This document shows, one piece after another, positions 26,999 through 38,126 of a stretch of DNA of 64,000 bases. The position numbers were made by a program, and so were the translations under genes. The notes beneath the pieces are model-generated. The model made no database searches, was not told where the DNA came from, and worked only from the letters and a program-made list of their open reading frames with translations. Position 1 is the stretch's first letter. Each line of letters starts with the position of its first letter. Source of the DNA: Acytostelium subglobosum LB1 (taxonomy: Eukaryota > Evosea > Eumycetozoa > Acytosteliales > Acytosteliaceae); NCBI RefSeq assembly GCF_000787575.1, contig NW_012236512.1:186001-250000 (forward strand). The letters run 5' to 3'.

Positions 26999-27314
26999 AT
27001 GACTCTTATTGGTATGTTTGCTCTTGACTTGACATTGATCCATTGAATAATAGTTTACTAACCATTAATTTTATATAGCTGCCATGAAGAACCTTACCCC
27101 ATCCGCCTCATCGATGGGAATGTCCAAGTCATCAGTTGCCGGTGGATCGTACGGTGGTGCCATGCAGGGTGCCAACAGAAGTGCTGGTCTGTTTGGAGGT
27201 TGCGGTCCATGTCTCCCAGACATCCACGTCAATGTTGATGTCAACGTCCACATCAACTTGTCCGGTTGCACAAACATCGATGCATGCATCAACGCCAACA
27301 TTAACATCTGTTAA
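26999..27314 (+). CDS. hssA/sigN-like small glycine-serine protein, inverted copy 2
   Basis: Exons 26999-27011 and 27079-27314 give 82 residues, identical to the 26008-26321 protein except at one position. The first intron, only 67 bases, follows the same MTLI codons. The coding exons of the two copies are nearly identical while the introns differ, as expected from gene conversion or recent inverted duplication under coding constraint. The glycine-rich GGCGPC motif could be a metal or disulphide site. Function is unknown in this family. Confidence 0.62.
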
Positions 27315-27467
27315 TCATTTATATATTAATATAATAAACTAACTTATTTAAAGTTCATTAATCAATAACAACAATCACTATGATGTCTAGTCGTCGTCAG
27401 AGTCAATATCGAACTGTTGTTTATGATTGATGATGATGGATTGTTGGAATTCTTGATGATGAACATA

Positions 27468-29921
27468 TTACATATCCTCGTCTTCAGGCCCTAGCGCCAT
27501 TGTGAATTGGGTCGCATTGGAGAGTGACCTCCTTCGATCCTGTATCCTTGAGAATAGAGGCTTGAGTGGGAGTGGATGGAGGAGATGAGGGTACTGTGGC
27601 TGAACCCATCCACCTGTGGACTTGATCGTTGGATTGGGAGGAGGTGACGTTGGTGTATTCTGAGCAGAGCTATTGTTGTTGGTGGTGGTAACGCCGACCA
27701 TGTTATCTTGTTGTTGTCTGGCGATTGATGTAAAGCTGTATAATGGTGATGGTGAGATGGTCATTGGTGAATGAAGGTTGCTACGAGACAGTGCGCCAGG
27801 TGTAGATGGCGTGGCGGGATTGGATGAGAGTGGCGGAGTGGTTGTTTGGTGTCTGCTCAGTGATGGCGAAGGTAGCAGACCACTGCCACTGCCACTATTG
27901 TTGCTGGTCAGACTGTTGGCCAGACTGTTGTTGAAACTGCCATTGTTGAAACTGCCACCATTCTTCACACTGTTGCTGTTGATCAGATGGAAGAGGTCTG
28001 GCGCACTATACGAGAAACCTTGGAATGCCATCTGATCAGACTCTGACAGGTTGCTATTATAAGTGTTTGGGTTGACTGGAAGTGAATGAATTGTACAAAG
28101 TGGATCAAAGTATGAGAGATCCAGTGGTCCATTCTGTTTCAAGGTTGATTGATTGGCAGGAGTGTGAGTCCTTGGTCATGGCAGAGAGGGCGAGGATGAT
28201 ACTTACGAGGTGAGGCTTGAATGGTGGGTCGATCTCTTTGTTTAGGACTTTGGTCCAGTTGAGTGATCTGAAGAATGGATGTGATTTGATCTCCTCGACA
28301 TCAGACTCACCAGAGCCCAATCGTTTGGTTGGATCTCTGTTCAAGAGCATTGATATCAAACTTGATGCATTCTTTGAGATCCCTGCAGGGAACTTGAGTT
28401 GTGCGGCAACAATGAGTTTGGTCATCTCATGTGGATCCTCTGAATAGAATGGTGGCTATTGTTGATTATGGTGTGGATGTCAGATTAGTGCGTGATTGGA
28501 TTGATTGATTGATCAAACGTATAAACATACCAAACCAACAATCATTTCATAGAGTAATGTACCAAGTGCCCACCAATCTACTGATCGACCATAGCCAGTG
28601 CCAGTGATGGTCTCGGGTGCCATGTACTCGGGTGAGCCACACATGGTGTAGGTGGGCACGCCCTCTTTGGCACCCTCCTTGCAAAGGCCAAAGTCGACGA
28701 GACAGAGGTTGCCGTCAAGGTCCATCAGAAGGTTCTCCAACTTGAGGTCGCGATAGATCACGCCATGTTCGTGCAGGAAGCCAATGGCCAGCATGATCTG
28801 GGCAATGTAGAAGCGTGCAGTGTCCTCGCTGAATGTCTCGCGCTCATTGATGTGATAGAATAGCTCGCCGCCACCAATATACTCGAGCACCATGCACAGG
28901 CTGTCCTGTGTCTGGAACGAGTACTTTAGGCCCACGATGAATGGATGGTAGTACTTTTTGAGTAGTTCTCGCTCAGTGAATGTATGCTGCACGGCGTTCA
29001 AGTCCAGGCACTTCTCCTTCTTGACCACCTTCATCGCGTACAATCTACCCGTGTCCACCTTCTTCACCAAGTTCACATGTCCAAAGCCACCCTTGCCAAT
29101 CATCTTCAACACGAGGAAGTCGTCCAATGTGACCTTGGACTATATTGATTGATTGATTGAGTGTTAGTTTGTGAATGATTGATTGATTGAGTGAATGAGG
29201 AGTGATGGATACACACGTTGGAGTCTGTGTAGCTCATCTTAAGATGAACGGAGCATGATGATTGACCACCTGTTAGAGGATACCACTTGTCGATAAAGTG
29301 CGTCTGGAACTCAGAGTATGGGATGGTGAGTCGTCCAATCAATTTCCCGCTATTACTATTATTAAATAGTATAGTTTGAATGCTTTGATGTTTGTGTGGA
29401 GTATCGATTGACATTGACATTGAATCATTTCCATTTCCATTGACGTTGACATTGGCATCACCAGCAATCATTGATTGAGATGGTTGAGGTGATGAAGATG
29501 GTGATGGACTACTTGTTTGCCATATTGATAATGTCAACTCTGCAGTTGATGATGTTACATCACTAAACATGACTAAGTTAGTCACTCATTCAATCAATGT
29601 AATCTATCAAACTTACAAAGTGTAACCTTCATTCCATTCGATGTTTGTGTTTGGCTGTACAGTGATTGAGGTTGTTTGAATTGATTGTTTCTCTAGAGTT
29701 GAGAGACAGTATATCTTTGCTGCTTCCTCTTGTGTCTTGAGTCCCCTTATACTCTTGATCGAGAAGAATAGCTGTGCAGGATGTTCAAGTAAAGTTGGTG
29801 ACCATTCTACCTTTTGTTTAACTACAATGTTTACGAATATTAGTATGAATATCAATATGAGTATGAGTATTCATTCAATCATTCAATAATTACCTGATCT
29901 TTGATATATTGAGTTGACCAT
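27468..29921 (-). CDS. C2-domain AGC serine/threonine protein kinase
   Basis: Six minus-strand exons: 29921-29894, 29821-29617, 29562-29217, 29139-28531, 28455-28207 and 28133-27468. All junctions agree in frame, giving 700 residues. Residues about 10-185 form a C2-like domain ([20 protein letters not shown] to [11 protein letters not shown]). The kinase domain runs from about 200: glycine loop GKGGFGHV, catalytic K230, YRDLKLEN with D324, DFG with D342, activation-loop [14 protein letters not shown]. The AGC tail ends in the hydrophobic motif FQGFSY with S520 as the predicted regulatory site. About 180 Ser/Asn/Thr-rich residues extend beyond it. The C2-AGC arrangement resembles fungal Sch9/Ypk and PKC-like kinases, so a membrane or nutrient signalling role is likely. 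The exact orthologue is not assigned. Confidence 0.88.
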
Positions 29922-30464
29922 TCAGTGAACAACTAATTATATTTAATAATAATGTTAATGTATATATATATTTACAGGGGATAAAGTAATGTTTATATTT
30001 TAAAAATACAACAACAACAAATAAAGATAGATAGTTTGATTAAATAATGTAATGTAAATGTAATATATTATAAGATATCTGTACAAGAGGTAAGAGAGTG
30101 AAAGGTAAACAATGATGAATAGTTTGATCCCCACCTTGTCCCCTGCTCCAAAGCTTCACAAATTCAAAAAAGTGATCGAATGTGTGTGAGTTGCGCAACA
30201 CTTCTCACTTTGGGCGGTTGGCGCCTTTGGGGTCAAGTCGACTCACTCACCCACGCCACTGTGTTATTTGATTGTTGGGGCTTAGCACTGATCTGTCAAT
30301 CACTGATTCAGATCTAAGTCGGTCACATATTGGTTGGGCATAAGTGTGTGTGGTAGGTGTGTATGGTTGTAGAATGTTCTCCAAACATTTCCAAATTTAT
30401 CCTTTCCTTCATTCGTCATTACTCTTTGATCGTATTATGTATCGATGTTGTTTTCCTTCCATGT
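29922..30464. other. Intergenic region upstream of the C2-AGC kinase
   Basis: 543 bases between the start of the kinase gene (29921) and the 3' end of the next minus-strand gene (30465). It includes an AT-rich stretch and, near 30220-30235, a GGTTGGCGCC motif of E2F-like character. An ORF from 30357 is not supported because it runs into the 3' exon of the FYVE gene on the other strand. Confidence 0.45.
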
Positions 30465-32535
30465 TTATTTCTTGGACTTAACTGGACCTTTAGACTTTGT
30501 TGCTGCTGGTGCCTTCTTGAGGTTCTTGAGATTGTTTGGATTCCTAATGCTGTCCAACAATGCTCCCCTACCCTCTACTTTGGGTGCTCCTGGTTAGATT
30601 GATTGATTGATTGATTGAGTATGAGTGAAGAGTTAGTGAATGAATGCATTATGTGTATGTATCCTGATAAGTTAGTTAGTTACCTTTGATTGCTGGAGGA
30701 GGAGGTGGACCAGGTGGAGGTGGTGGACCAGGTGGTGCGGGAGGCGGAGCAGGTGGAGGAGTGGGCGGAGTGACAATGGGTGATGTCAATGTACCTCTGC
30801 TGTTGTTGTTGGTGATGCTGTTGAGGTTGCCGCTACTGCCGCCATTGGCCTGACTAGAGGTCAGATCTGGCGAGGATGGTTGCTTGGACATTGACTTCAA
30901 AAGATTTGTGGAGGATGTTGAAGCTGCGGGCCTTGTCGGTGGCGTCTGATGCGATTCGAGCATCGATGTCGACGATGTCTGCTTCTTGAGCATCGTAGCT
31001 CGTGGTGACAACATTGCCTCCAATCGATTGGCATTGTCCTTCACAAACGCTGCCTGTGACTTCTTCAGCTTGACCTCTGGCGCTGCTTCCGCAACCTTCA
31101 CCTGTGCAAAGTATTGATGTTTGATAAGCTCCTCCAATGATATTGTCTTTGTTGTTGATGTTGTTGTTTGATCAGTTGTCGTTGTTGATGTTGTTGTCTT
31201 TGGTTGTTCGGGGAAGATGAGCTTGAGCACCTCCATCGCGCTGTCTGGGATGACTGACGCAAACATGCTCAGCTGGAGATCTTGCATGGGCACGCCAACG
31301 ATGCTCTCAAACATCACAAAGCCAAAGCAGAGCACCTCGGGGTTCTCCTTGCCCTGGATCATGTCGTGGTAGAGGGGCTTCAGGCCCAACAGTGTGTTCT
31401 CAATATCGGTCAGATAGCATGTGTCATTGTTCATAATGACGTTGCCAGAGTGCAGATGAGTGAATGCGATGCCCTTTTGTTTGAGGAATGTCATCGCCTC
31501 GAGTATTTGTCGGCCATACTTTGGGAAGGACTTTGACGCGACGCCCGACGAGTATGACTTCTTCAGAGTGTAGCTATATTTCGAATCGTAGTTGTTGAGT
31601 GGCTTGGCCTGGAGTAGCGTGGAGGGAGATGTTAGTCTGGGGGCATGCCCATCCTCGCGTCATCATCACAAACCTACCTTGTAGATGACATCCTTGAGAC
31701 TGCCCTTGGAGCTACACATTCTGAATGTGAATACCTTGTCATTGGAGCCAGCAATCTCAATGTTGACCAATGGGCATATATATGGATGCTAAAGAATGAC
31801 AGTGTGAGTGAATGATTGAATGAATGAATGAAAGAGTGAGTAGTGACATACCTTCAGGAGCTGGACAATCTTGACAAACTTCTTCTTGTGCTTCTCAGAG
31901 TACATTGGCCATGGACAAGAGGTTGGCGTGATCACTGAGATGAGGACATCGTTGCCAGAGGCACGAGATAGAATGTAAGACTTCCTCAGACCATGTTTGA
32001 TATGACCAATATCATTGATAGGTCTAACATATTCAAAGTTGGCAGTTGATCTCAACTGCATCTGTGCAACGAATGCGTCATTGTCTAATGATTGAGTGAT
32101 TGAGTAGATGTTAGAGTCGTGAATGATTGAATGAATGATTGAATGAATGAACATACCATAGAACTGCCTCTTTTGTTCAAAGAATGAGTGACATGAACGA
32201 CATAGACGTTGTGGACCTGTGTAGCCTAGTTCTGCTGGCAACACAGAGTAGTTGTTTGAGCAAGGATCGCAAAAGATGAGTCCACACTTCCTGCAATGAT
32301 GCTGCAATTGTAATGTGTCAGTCTACACATTCATTCACTCAATCATCATTCATTGTATACTTACTCTTCTTCTCAAAAGATTAAAGGATAGATGACATGA
32401 TGTACATTCAATGGCACTTGCATCTGGCTTCCACTCTGGCTTCTCAGCCACTGCATGGGTTTCCTAAGTAAGATAAGAGTAAGTAAGTAAGCATGTCAAC
32501 TTCAACTCATAGACCTCAACGACTATACTTACCAT
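30465..32535 (-). CDS. FYVE-domain pseudokinase of the slob/PXK type with WH2 motif
   Basis: I assemble seven exons: 32535-32533 (ATG only), 32463-32365, 32301-32157, 32084-31852, 31788-31678, 31608-30684 and 30589-30465, giving 546 residues. Residues about 12-80 are a FYVE zinc finger with the WKPD motif, RRRHHCRKCG and all eight cysteines, which binds PI3P on endosomes. The kinase-like domain (about 85-350) lacks the catalytic residues: the HRD region reads HLHSGN and DFG reads TDIEN, as in PXK and Dictyostelium slob proteins. A Ser/Asn region and a Pro-rich stretch (PPPAPPPAPPGPPP) lead to an actin-binding WH2 motif (RGALLDSI..PNNLKNLKKA) in the last exon. It probably links endosomal PI3P membranes to actin. 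Confidence 0.85.
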
Positions 32536-32956
32536 TGTTTGTTAGTTTGTTTGTTTGATTGATTGATTGATTGAAAGAGATATAAATATATATAAATGTG
32601 TATGTATAAGTTAATGAATGGAGATGAAGTGAGTGAGTGAGTGAGTGAGTGACTGCAGTGAATGAGTGACAGAGTAAATGAGAGAGGTTGTGAATGAATG
32701 TCACCAGGTATCCAAGCAAGCCGATGCATTGCATCCAAACCCAACCCACAACAATAGGAGATATTTGACTGTGGGGTTGGTGTAGATCCACGTTGCCAAC
32801 CACACTGTCTAACTAAACAAACTTCAACCTTTGGTGAAGGTCTGTCTGATGCAGCTGGGTCTTGATCCAAAGTTCGATGCATGTTTATATCTTTAGTTCA
32901 AGATTTGAATGAACATCATCATCAAATAAATAGAGATATATAAATATAGATAAAGA
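32536..32956. other. Divergent promoter region slob-like / FHIT
   Basis: 421 bases with GAGTGAGT-type repeats near 32630 and a block around 32700-32880 of more even base composition. That block contains ACCCACAA, which fits the DUSE-like element seen upstream of Dictyostelium small RNA genes. I could not find a matching small RNA, so it is described only as a promoter region. Confidence 0.4.
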
Positions 32957-33616
32957 ATGAGTGCACCTTATATGTTTGGTCAATATGCCATTAGAAATAC
33001 AGAGATCTTCATGGAGTCTGCATTGTCATTCGCGCTCGTCAATCTGAAACCTGTATTACCAGGTGAGTTGATTGAGTTAGTTAGTGATCATGTTAAGTCG
33101 ATGTGATATGACATCTAACTAATCAACTCAACTCAACTCAACTCAATCATTCAAACGAATGACGAATGATGAATGAATGAATAGGACATGTACTGATATG
33201 CCCAAAGAGAGTTGTAAAGAGATTCTATGATATGACACCAGAGGAGATTACAGATTTGTGGCAGACTGCTAGCAAGGTGTCACGTGTCATTGAGAAACAC
33301 TTTGATGGTGATGGTCTGACTTTCGCCATTCAAGACGGTAAGAATGCCGGACAGACCGTCGAACACGTACACATTCACATCATACCAAGAAAGAGACAAG
33401 ACTATGAGAACAGTGATCAAATATATACAGAGGTATGTTTCAATGATTCAAGTTGATGTGAGTGATTGGTTGAGACGACTAACAATGCTTCATTCATTCA
33501 ATCATTGATTCGTTTATTCAAACAAATCAAAGATTGAGAAGGATAGGAAGCCAAGAACATTGGAAGAGATGGCTCAAGAGTCAAGTCAGTTGTCACCATA
33601 CTTCAAAGAGCAATAA
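32957..33616 (+). CDS. fhit: Bis(5'-adenosyl)-triphosphatase, FHIT family
   Basis: Three exons, 32957-33062, 33185-33432 and 33533-33616, give 145 residues, the usual FHIT length. The enzyme hydrolyses Ap3A to AMP and ADP. The FGQ start, the ALVNLKPVLPGHVLICPKR strand pair, FHD-like FYDM and the HIT catalytic motif HVHIHIIPR (nucleophile is the middle histidine) are all present. The Gln-rich EAGQTV-type loop appears as NAGQTVEH. It is arranged head-to-head with the FYVE pseudokinase. Confidence 0.95.
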
Positions 33617-33733
33617 TAGTCATTGAACGACAACATAAACACTCCTTGGTCAATGATATCAGATGCCTTTTTTGGCAATCAATCAATCAATCAATCACTG
33701 CAAAGACATTGGAACTATATTTAGGTACTAGTA

Positions 33734-35755
33734 CTACTCTTTGGTACAATGAGCAGTGTTGATGTCCATGAATCCACTGTCGATTAGTGCTGGCGACGTC
33801 ACCAAGGCAAAGAACTTGGTATCCGTGATCCTTCGCAATTGTAAATCCACATAAGTAGTTTTGCGCTTGTTGGTGATACTAAAGTGAAGTTCTTGGATGG
33901 TCGTCGGCAGGTATCTGAGGAATAGGCTTGGCGGGAATGGCGACAAAATGAACTCTATCTTGCGAATTGATGGCGGTAATGGCCACGGCACTGGACCATC
34001 ATTCGGCAATCTAAAGTGAGTTCCATAAAGAATCAGACTGGTGATGGATGATGGGAGCAATGCATAGTTGAACTTGACTTCATGGCGATATGATGCGCCA
34101 AGTCTGAATGTTTCCACGCCATTTGGTATGCCTCTAAACCTTGGACCAAACGATGAATCCAACGAAAGGTACTTGAGAGTTGATGGCAATGTCGAGACAT
34201 CGACCATAAAATCATCGGGGATGGTGGGCTCATCAGCAGGTGTTGCTCCCTTTAGTACAACGTACAAGTCAAGCATTCGCAGACTTGGGAACCGTTTGGA
34301 GTTGATGTTTGGTATCTCGTGTGGCTCCAGGTCGTTGAATGTCAGGTCGGTCAGTTGATCAAATGTTACGAATGGATTGATTGATCGATAGGATTTGAGC
34401 AGGAGCTTGATCAGTGGTCGGTGTTTGATCGATCCTGTCGCGCGACCATTAATGCGCAGGTCGGTCAGGCTGTCTGGCAGGGGTCCCAGTGGCTTCTTGC
34501 ATCCAGACTTTAGGTCCAAACATGTGATTGATTGGGGCAATATCGTGTCGTCGAGCACATGATCATACGGCCAATTAAACTCCAATGTCTTGAGACGGGG
34601 TGGGAGGGATCCAGGGGTGAACGCGGCAGCACTGACGTATCGGGAGAGAATGAGAGTCTCCAGGCTGGATGGGAGATCGCCAGGTTTGATCGGTTTTCCA
34701 TGTGATGAGTACCTGAGGTCCATGATCTTGATGCCCTGTGGTAGGACTTTGAAGGACTCGAAGATGTAGTTTGATATACTGATGGAGGTGAGTGATGAGG
34801 GCAGGGTGCCAGGTGCCAAGGGTGGATTTGGGTGATGATCGCCTTCATCAGCATCCTCAAAATCTTCAAAATCACATCTCTCATTGTTGTCGAGCGCCAT
34901 GGTTGACCATTGCACGACTGATGGGAATGGCTTAATGATCCACAATGATGGATAATGAAGGGACGTTACTCCCTTGGCTTTGAGGCCTTCAAACAATCTA
35001 ATGGCACTCTTCCAGAATGATTGTTTAAAGCTACTCATCTTGGTAGTGTCACGAAATGTAACCTTGCCAATATTAGGTAATGCCAGGATCTCATCAATCA
35101 TGCTCTGATCAGCAATACTTCGTTCTATTATTGATTCAATGATTGAGTGATGTGAGGAATGGAATGATTCCAATGAAGATTGAGTGAGTAATGGAATTAT
35201 TCCATAGATGATGGAAGTGAGTGTGAGTGGGTGATGGAGATGATTGAGTGATGGAATGATTCCATGATTCCGAGAGTGAGTGATGGAAAATGATTGAGTG
35301 ATTGAGTTGAGTGATTGGAACGTTGGGAGTGAGTTATTAAGTGATGGAAAAGATTGAGTGATTGAGTGATTGAGTGATTGGAATGATTCCATAAGGAAGA
35401 GTGTTTGATTGAGTGTATGATGTGATTTTAACTTACTTGTGAGGAACAATCGATCTGCATCGTATTGGTGATATTTATAATTAGCAATTTTGCATATGCT
35501 ATATATTAAGATAGATAATGGCTTATTGATGAGATGATTTGTGATTATTTGTTTGTAGGATTGTAGTTTTGAGCCTTTCTTAATGTTGTTCAACTCTGTA
35601 TCCTTTGGTAACTGATCATTGTCCAACACTATATACTTTTCTCTCTCTTCAAACAATCTCTTACAGACCAATGACAACATCACTGCGTCTGCAAAGCAGT
35701 CCTTCAAGTGAGTTGCAATGGACTTGATCACAGTCAATGATAGTTTATCCAACAT
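33734..35755 (-). CDS. FNIP-repeat protein with F-box-like N-terminus
   Basis: The open frame is continuous, but a GTAAGT donor at 35436 and an AG at 35125 bound a repeat-filled segment of 312 bases. I therefore propose two exons, 35755-35437 and 35124-33734, giving 569 residues. The N-terminal about 45 residues resemble the F-box-like start of dictyostelid FNIP proteins (LSLTVIKSIATHLKD..LSLVCKRL). From about residue 200 to the end are degenerate FNIP/IP22-type leucine-rich repeats with LPSSL, LPPRL and LPDSL turns. FNIP proteins are a huge dictyostelid family, mostly of unknown function; F-box members may recruit SCF ubiquitin ligase substrates. Confidence 0.78.
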   Translation of the reverse strand: MLDKLSLTVIKSIATHLKDCFADAVMLSLVCKRLFEEREKYIVLDNDQLPKDTELNNIKKGSKLQSYKQIITNHLINKPLSILIYSICKIANYKYHQYDADRLFLTSKLKSHHTLNQTLFLMESFQSLNHSITQSFPSLNNSLPTFQSLNSITQSFSITHSRNHGIIPSLNHLHHPLTLTSIIYGIIPLLTQSSLESFHSSHHSIIESIIERSIADQSMIDEILALPNIGKVTFRDTTKMSSFKQSFWKSAIRLFEGLKAKGVTSLHYPSLWIIKPFPSVVQWSTMALDNNERCDFEDFEDADEGDHHPNPPLAPGTLPSSLTSISISNYIFESFKVLPQGIKIMDLRYSSHGKPIKPGDLPSSLETLILSRYVSAAAFTPGSLPPRLKTLEFNWPYDHVLDDTILPQSITCLDLKSGCKKPLGPLPDSLTDLRINGRATGSIKHRPLIKLLLKSYRSINPFVTFDQLTDLTFNDLEPHEIPNINSKRFPSLRMLDLYVVLKGATPADEPTIPDDFMVDVSTLPSTLKYLSLDSSFGPRFRGIPNGVETFRLGASYRHEVKFNYALLPSSITSLILYGTHFRLPNDGPVPWPLPPSIRKIEFILSPFPPSLFLRYLPTTIQELHFSITNKRKTTYVDLQLRRITDTKFFALVTSPALIDSGFMDINTAHCTKE
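35125..35436 (-). other. Stop-free intron of length divisible by three
   Basis: Within the FNIP gene, this 312-base segment consists largely of sense-strand AATCACTC repeats, has a strong GTAAGT donor and an ATAATAG acceptor, and contains no stop in the host frame. If unspliced it would add 104 residues rich in Ser, His and Asn. Its composition is that of the window's introns. It does not look like coding sequence. Confidence 0.6.
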
Positions 35756-36089
35756 TCTCGTCTCGTCTCGTTTCGTCTCTCCCTTTATATATCTTTAAGT
35801 TGATAAAGTGATCCTACGTCTTTCGTTAGTCTGTCGTCTTTGGACCCACCAAACCTCATTTTCATAAATTATTCTTTATTTATGGGACAATGTAAACTTT
35901 TTGGGAGGTGGAATAGTTCCATAAACAATAAATTCAAACATGGATTAATCATATATTATTTTATTGATGATATATATATATTAATACAATAGTATTCTTG
36001 GAATCAAAGTATCTTGATATATTACGAAACTTGGCAAGTTTATTCACTCATTGAACACAACTTTGAGATAAAGAGATAGAGATACAAGA
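35756..36089. other. Divergent promoter region between FNIP genes
   Basis: 334 bases between two divergent FNIP genes, AT-rich around 35940-36000. No further feature is seen. Confidence 0.45.
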
Positions 36090-37793
36090 ATGATAGATAA
36101 TCTACCATTAGTAATATTAAAAGTAGTATTGGGTATACTTCAACAACAATACAATGAGTATAATAATATTATTAATAATAAGAATATAATGGATGTGATC
36201 TGTCTTCGATTAAGTTGTAAAAGATTACTAAATGTTATAAACATCTACATGCCACCATTAGAGCAACCATCTCAGTTTGTATATAGTGACAATGGCTGTG
36301 ACAATTATAACCAATCACAATCACGATCACAATCACAATCACAATCACTTCAAGTTGGTTCAGTGCCTCAATCAGTGACATCATTGACATTTGATACCTA
36401 TGACATTCCTTTACAACCATCTACATTGCCCTCATCAATCAAGTACCTTACATTCGGCGTGTACTATAATCTTGCGATCGATGTTGGCGTACTACCATCA
36501 TCCCTCACAACCCTATTCTTTGGTCATTCATTCAATCGTTCACTGGAGCCAGGTGCCCTGCCCGATTCAATCACATCAATCAAGTTTGGAGACCAGTTTA
36601 ACACTGAACTGGCGGAAGGATCGTTGCCCTCATCATTGTTGCATCTTAGGTTTGGCAAGAAATACAACATGCCTCTTAACATTGGCGTATTGCCTGATTC
36701 AATCACATATCTTCATCTTGGTCGGTCATTTGAACAGAAGCTCCAGCCAAGAGTGCTGCCCTCCTCTTTGATCGGACTATGTTTGAGCGATCATTACACG
36801 CACAACATCGAGCCTGGAATCCTGCCATTGTCAATCACTAATCTCGAGTTTGGTGAATTCTACGATCATCAACTAGAGAATGGTGCCCTGCCATACTCGC
36901 TAATCAATCTTTCATTGGGCCGCCTATTCAATCATGATATACTCCATTGCTCACTACCAGTCGGCCTCAAGTCTATCACATTTAGCCGAGACTTTAACAA
37001 AATGATCGTACCAGGTACTTTGCCAACTTCGATCACCTCCTTGGTATTTGGGTTAGAATTCAACACATGCTTGGCTGTCGGCTCATTACACGAGGGCCTG
37101 CTACATCTCGATGTAGGCTCAAGGTATGATCATCATCTCCAACCAGGACTACTGCCACAATCACTCCAGAGTCTAGTCTTGAGTTATCGCAACAAAATCA
37201 CATTCAGCCCTGGGACTCTCCCAAACAGTCTAACAAGGCTGTGCTTTGGCGTCATGTTCAACATTGTCCTTGAGCCCGGCTTGCTTCCTGACTCAATCAA
37301 AACACTCAATCTTGGAACATTCTTCTCGGAAACATTGCATCCTGATGCTCTGCCCAAGTCACTCACAAGTCTGTACATCGAAGACAGACTACCCGTACCA
37401 AGTGATCAATGTCCATCTGGTCTTGTACATTTGATTGCGACGGGCATTCCGCCAGCACTACCTCCATCGATTACAATACTGGATATTTCATCACACCCTG
37501 CCGACACATTCAGGTGGAACAAAGTCCATAATGGCAGCACATTGAAGGAGTTACATTTAAGAATGGATGGTGTCCTTGGCAAGGACATCGAACGAACGGC
37601 GCTCGGCTTCTTCAAACAGACCATCAGGTATTACTTACCCAACGTGCTCGAATACTACTTCAACCTGTATAACCATTATTTCCATACCTCAACGATGATA
37701 CTTCGAATGGATGGCCTATTCCATGCATTTCAACTCATCAAGTACATTGAGGACATACACGAGGTTACCCATTTCAAGTACATAGATATATGA
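36090..37793 (+). CDS. FNIP-repeat protein
   Basis: A single-exon 567-residue protein. Residues 1-50 are an F-box-like helical segment (MIDNLPLVILKVVLG..LRLSCKRLLNVI), then a Ser/Gln repeat (SQSRSQSQSQSQ). Residues about 95-470 are at least 14 consecutive FNIP/IP22 repeats of about 22 residues with the pattern LPSSLTTLFFGHSFNRSLEPGALP. It has no signal peptide or membrane segment. The repeats fold as a leucine-rich-like solenoid and presumably bind protein partners. It is divergent from the more degenerate FNIP gene at 33734. Confidence 0.88.
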   Translation: MIDNLPLVILKVVLGILQQQYNEYNNIINNKNIMDVICLRLSCKRLLNVINIYMPPLEQPSQFVYSDNGCDNYNQSQSRSQSQSQSLQVGSVPQSVTSLTFDTYDIPLQPSTLPSSIKYLTFGVYYNLAIDVGVLPSSLTTLFFGHSFNRSLEPGALPDSITSIKFGDQFNTELAEGSLPSSLLHLRFGKKYNMPLNIGVLPDSITYLHLGRSFEQKLQPRVLPSSLIGLCLSDHYTHNIEPGILPLSITNLEFGEFYDHQLENGALPYSLINLSLGRLFNHDILHCSLPVGLKSITFSRDFNKMIVPGTLPTSITSLVFGLEFNTCLAVGSLHEGLLHLDVGSRYDHHLQPGLLPQSLQSLVLSYRNKITFSPGTLPNSLTRLCFGVMFNIVLEPGLLPDSIKTLNLGTFFSETLHPDALPKSLTSLYIEDRLPVPSDQCPSGLVHLIATGIPPALPPSITILDISSHPADTFRWNKVHNGSTLKELHLRMDGVLGKDIERTALGFFKQTIRYYLPNVLEYYFNLYNHYFHTSTMILRMDGLFHAFQLIKYIEDIHEVTHFKYIDI

Positions 37794-38126
37794 ATATCTA
37801 TAACATTTAAATGTGTCACTCACTCATCTACACTATTTATACAACAAACTTCAACAAATAATACAACAAATAATATACCTGTCATAGTCTATCTATTATC
37901 ACTATTATTAAATATATATTATTATTCCCCTCCCTCTACCATCAACATTCACTCACTACAATTGAACAACATTTATACTCTGATCAATCCTTGAGCTAAC
38001 CCATTGATCCCAATTCCAATGTCAATAAGACACTAACTGATAACTTTGTCTCTCTTCAAACTAGTAAGTACTACTAACTTTATGGCAATCACTTATTTAA
38101 ATACTAACATACCTTCTATATTATAG
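37794..38126. other. Intergenic with possible 5' UTR intron
   Basis: 333 bases after the FNIP gene. A GTAAGTACTACTAAC donor near 38060 and a TTATAG acceptor at 38121-38126 immediately before the small ORF at 38127 suggest an intron in a 5' UTR or a missed short first exon. Nothing else is evident. Confidence 0.4.

Noticed and set aside
30357-30602. Plus-strand 81-codon ORF
   Set aside because: It overlaps the antisense WH2-coding last exon of the FYVE pseudokinase, which is well supported.
32700-32890. Small RNA gene suggested by a DUSE-like ACCCACAA
   Set aside because: No matching class I RNA core motif or terminal stem could be found by eye.
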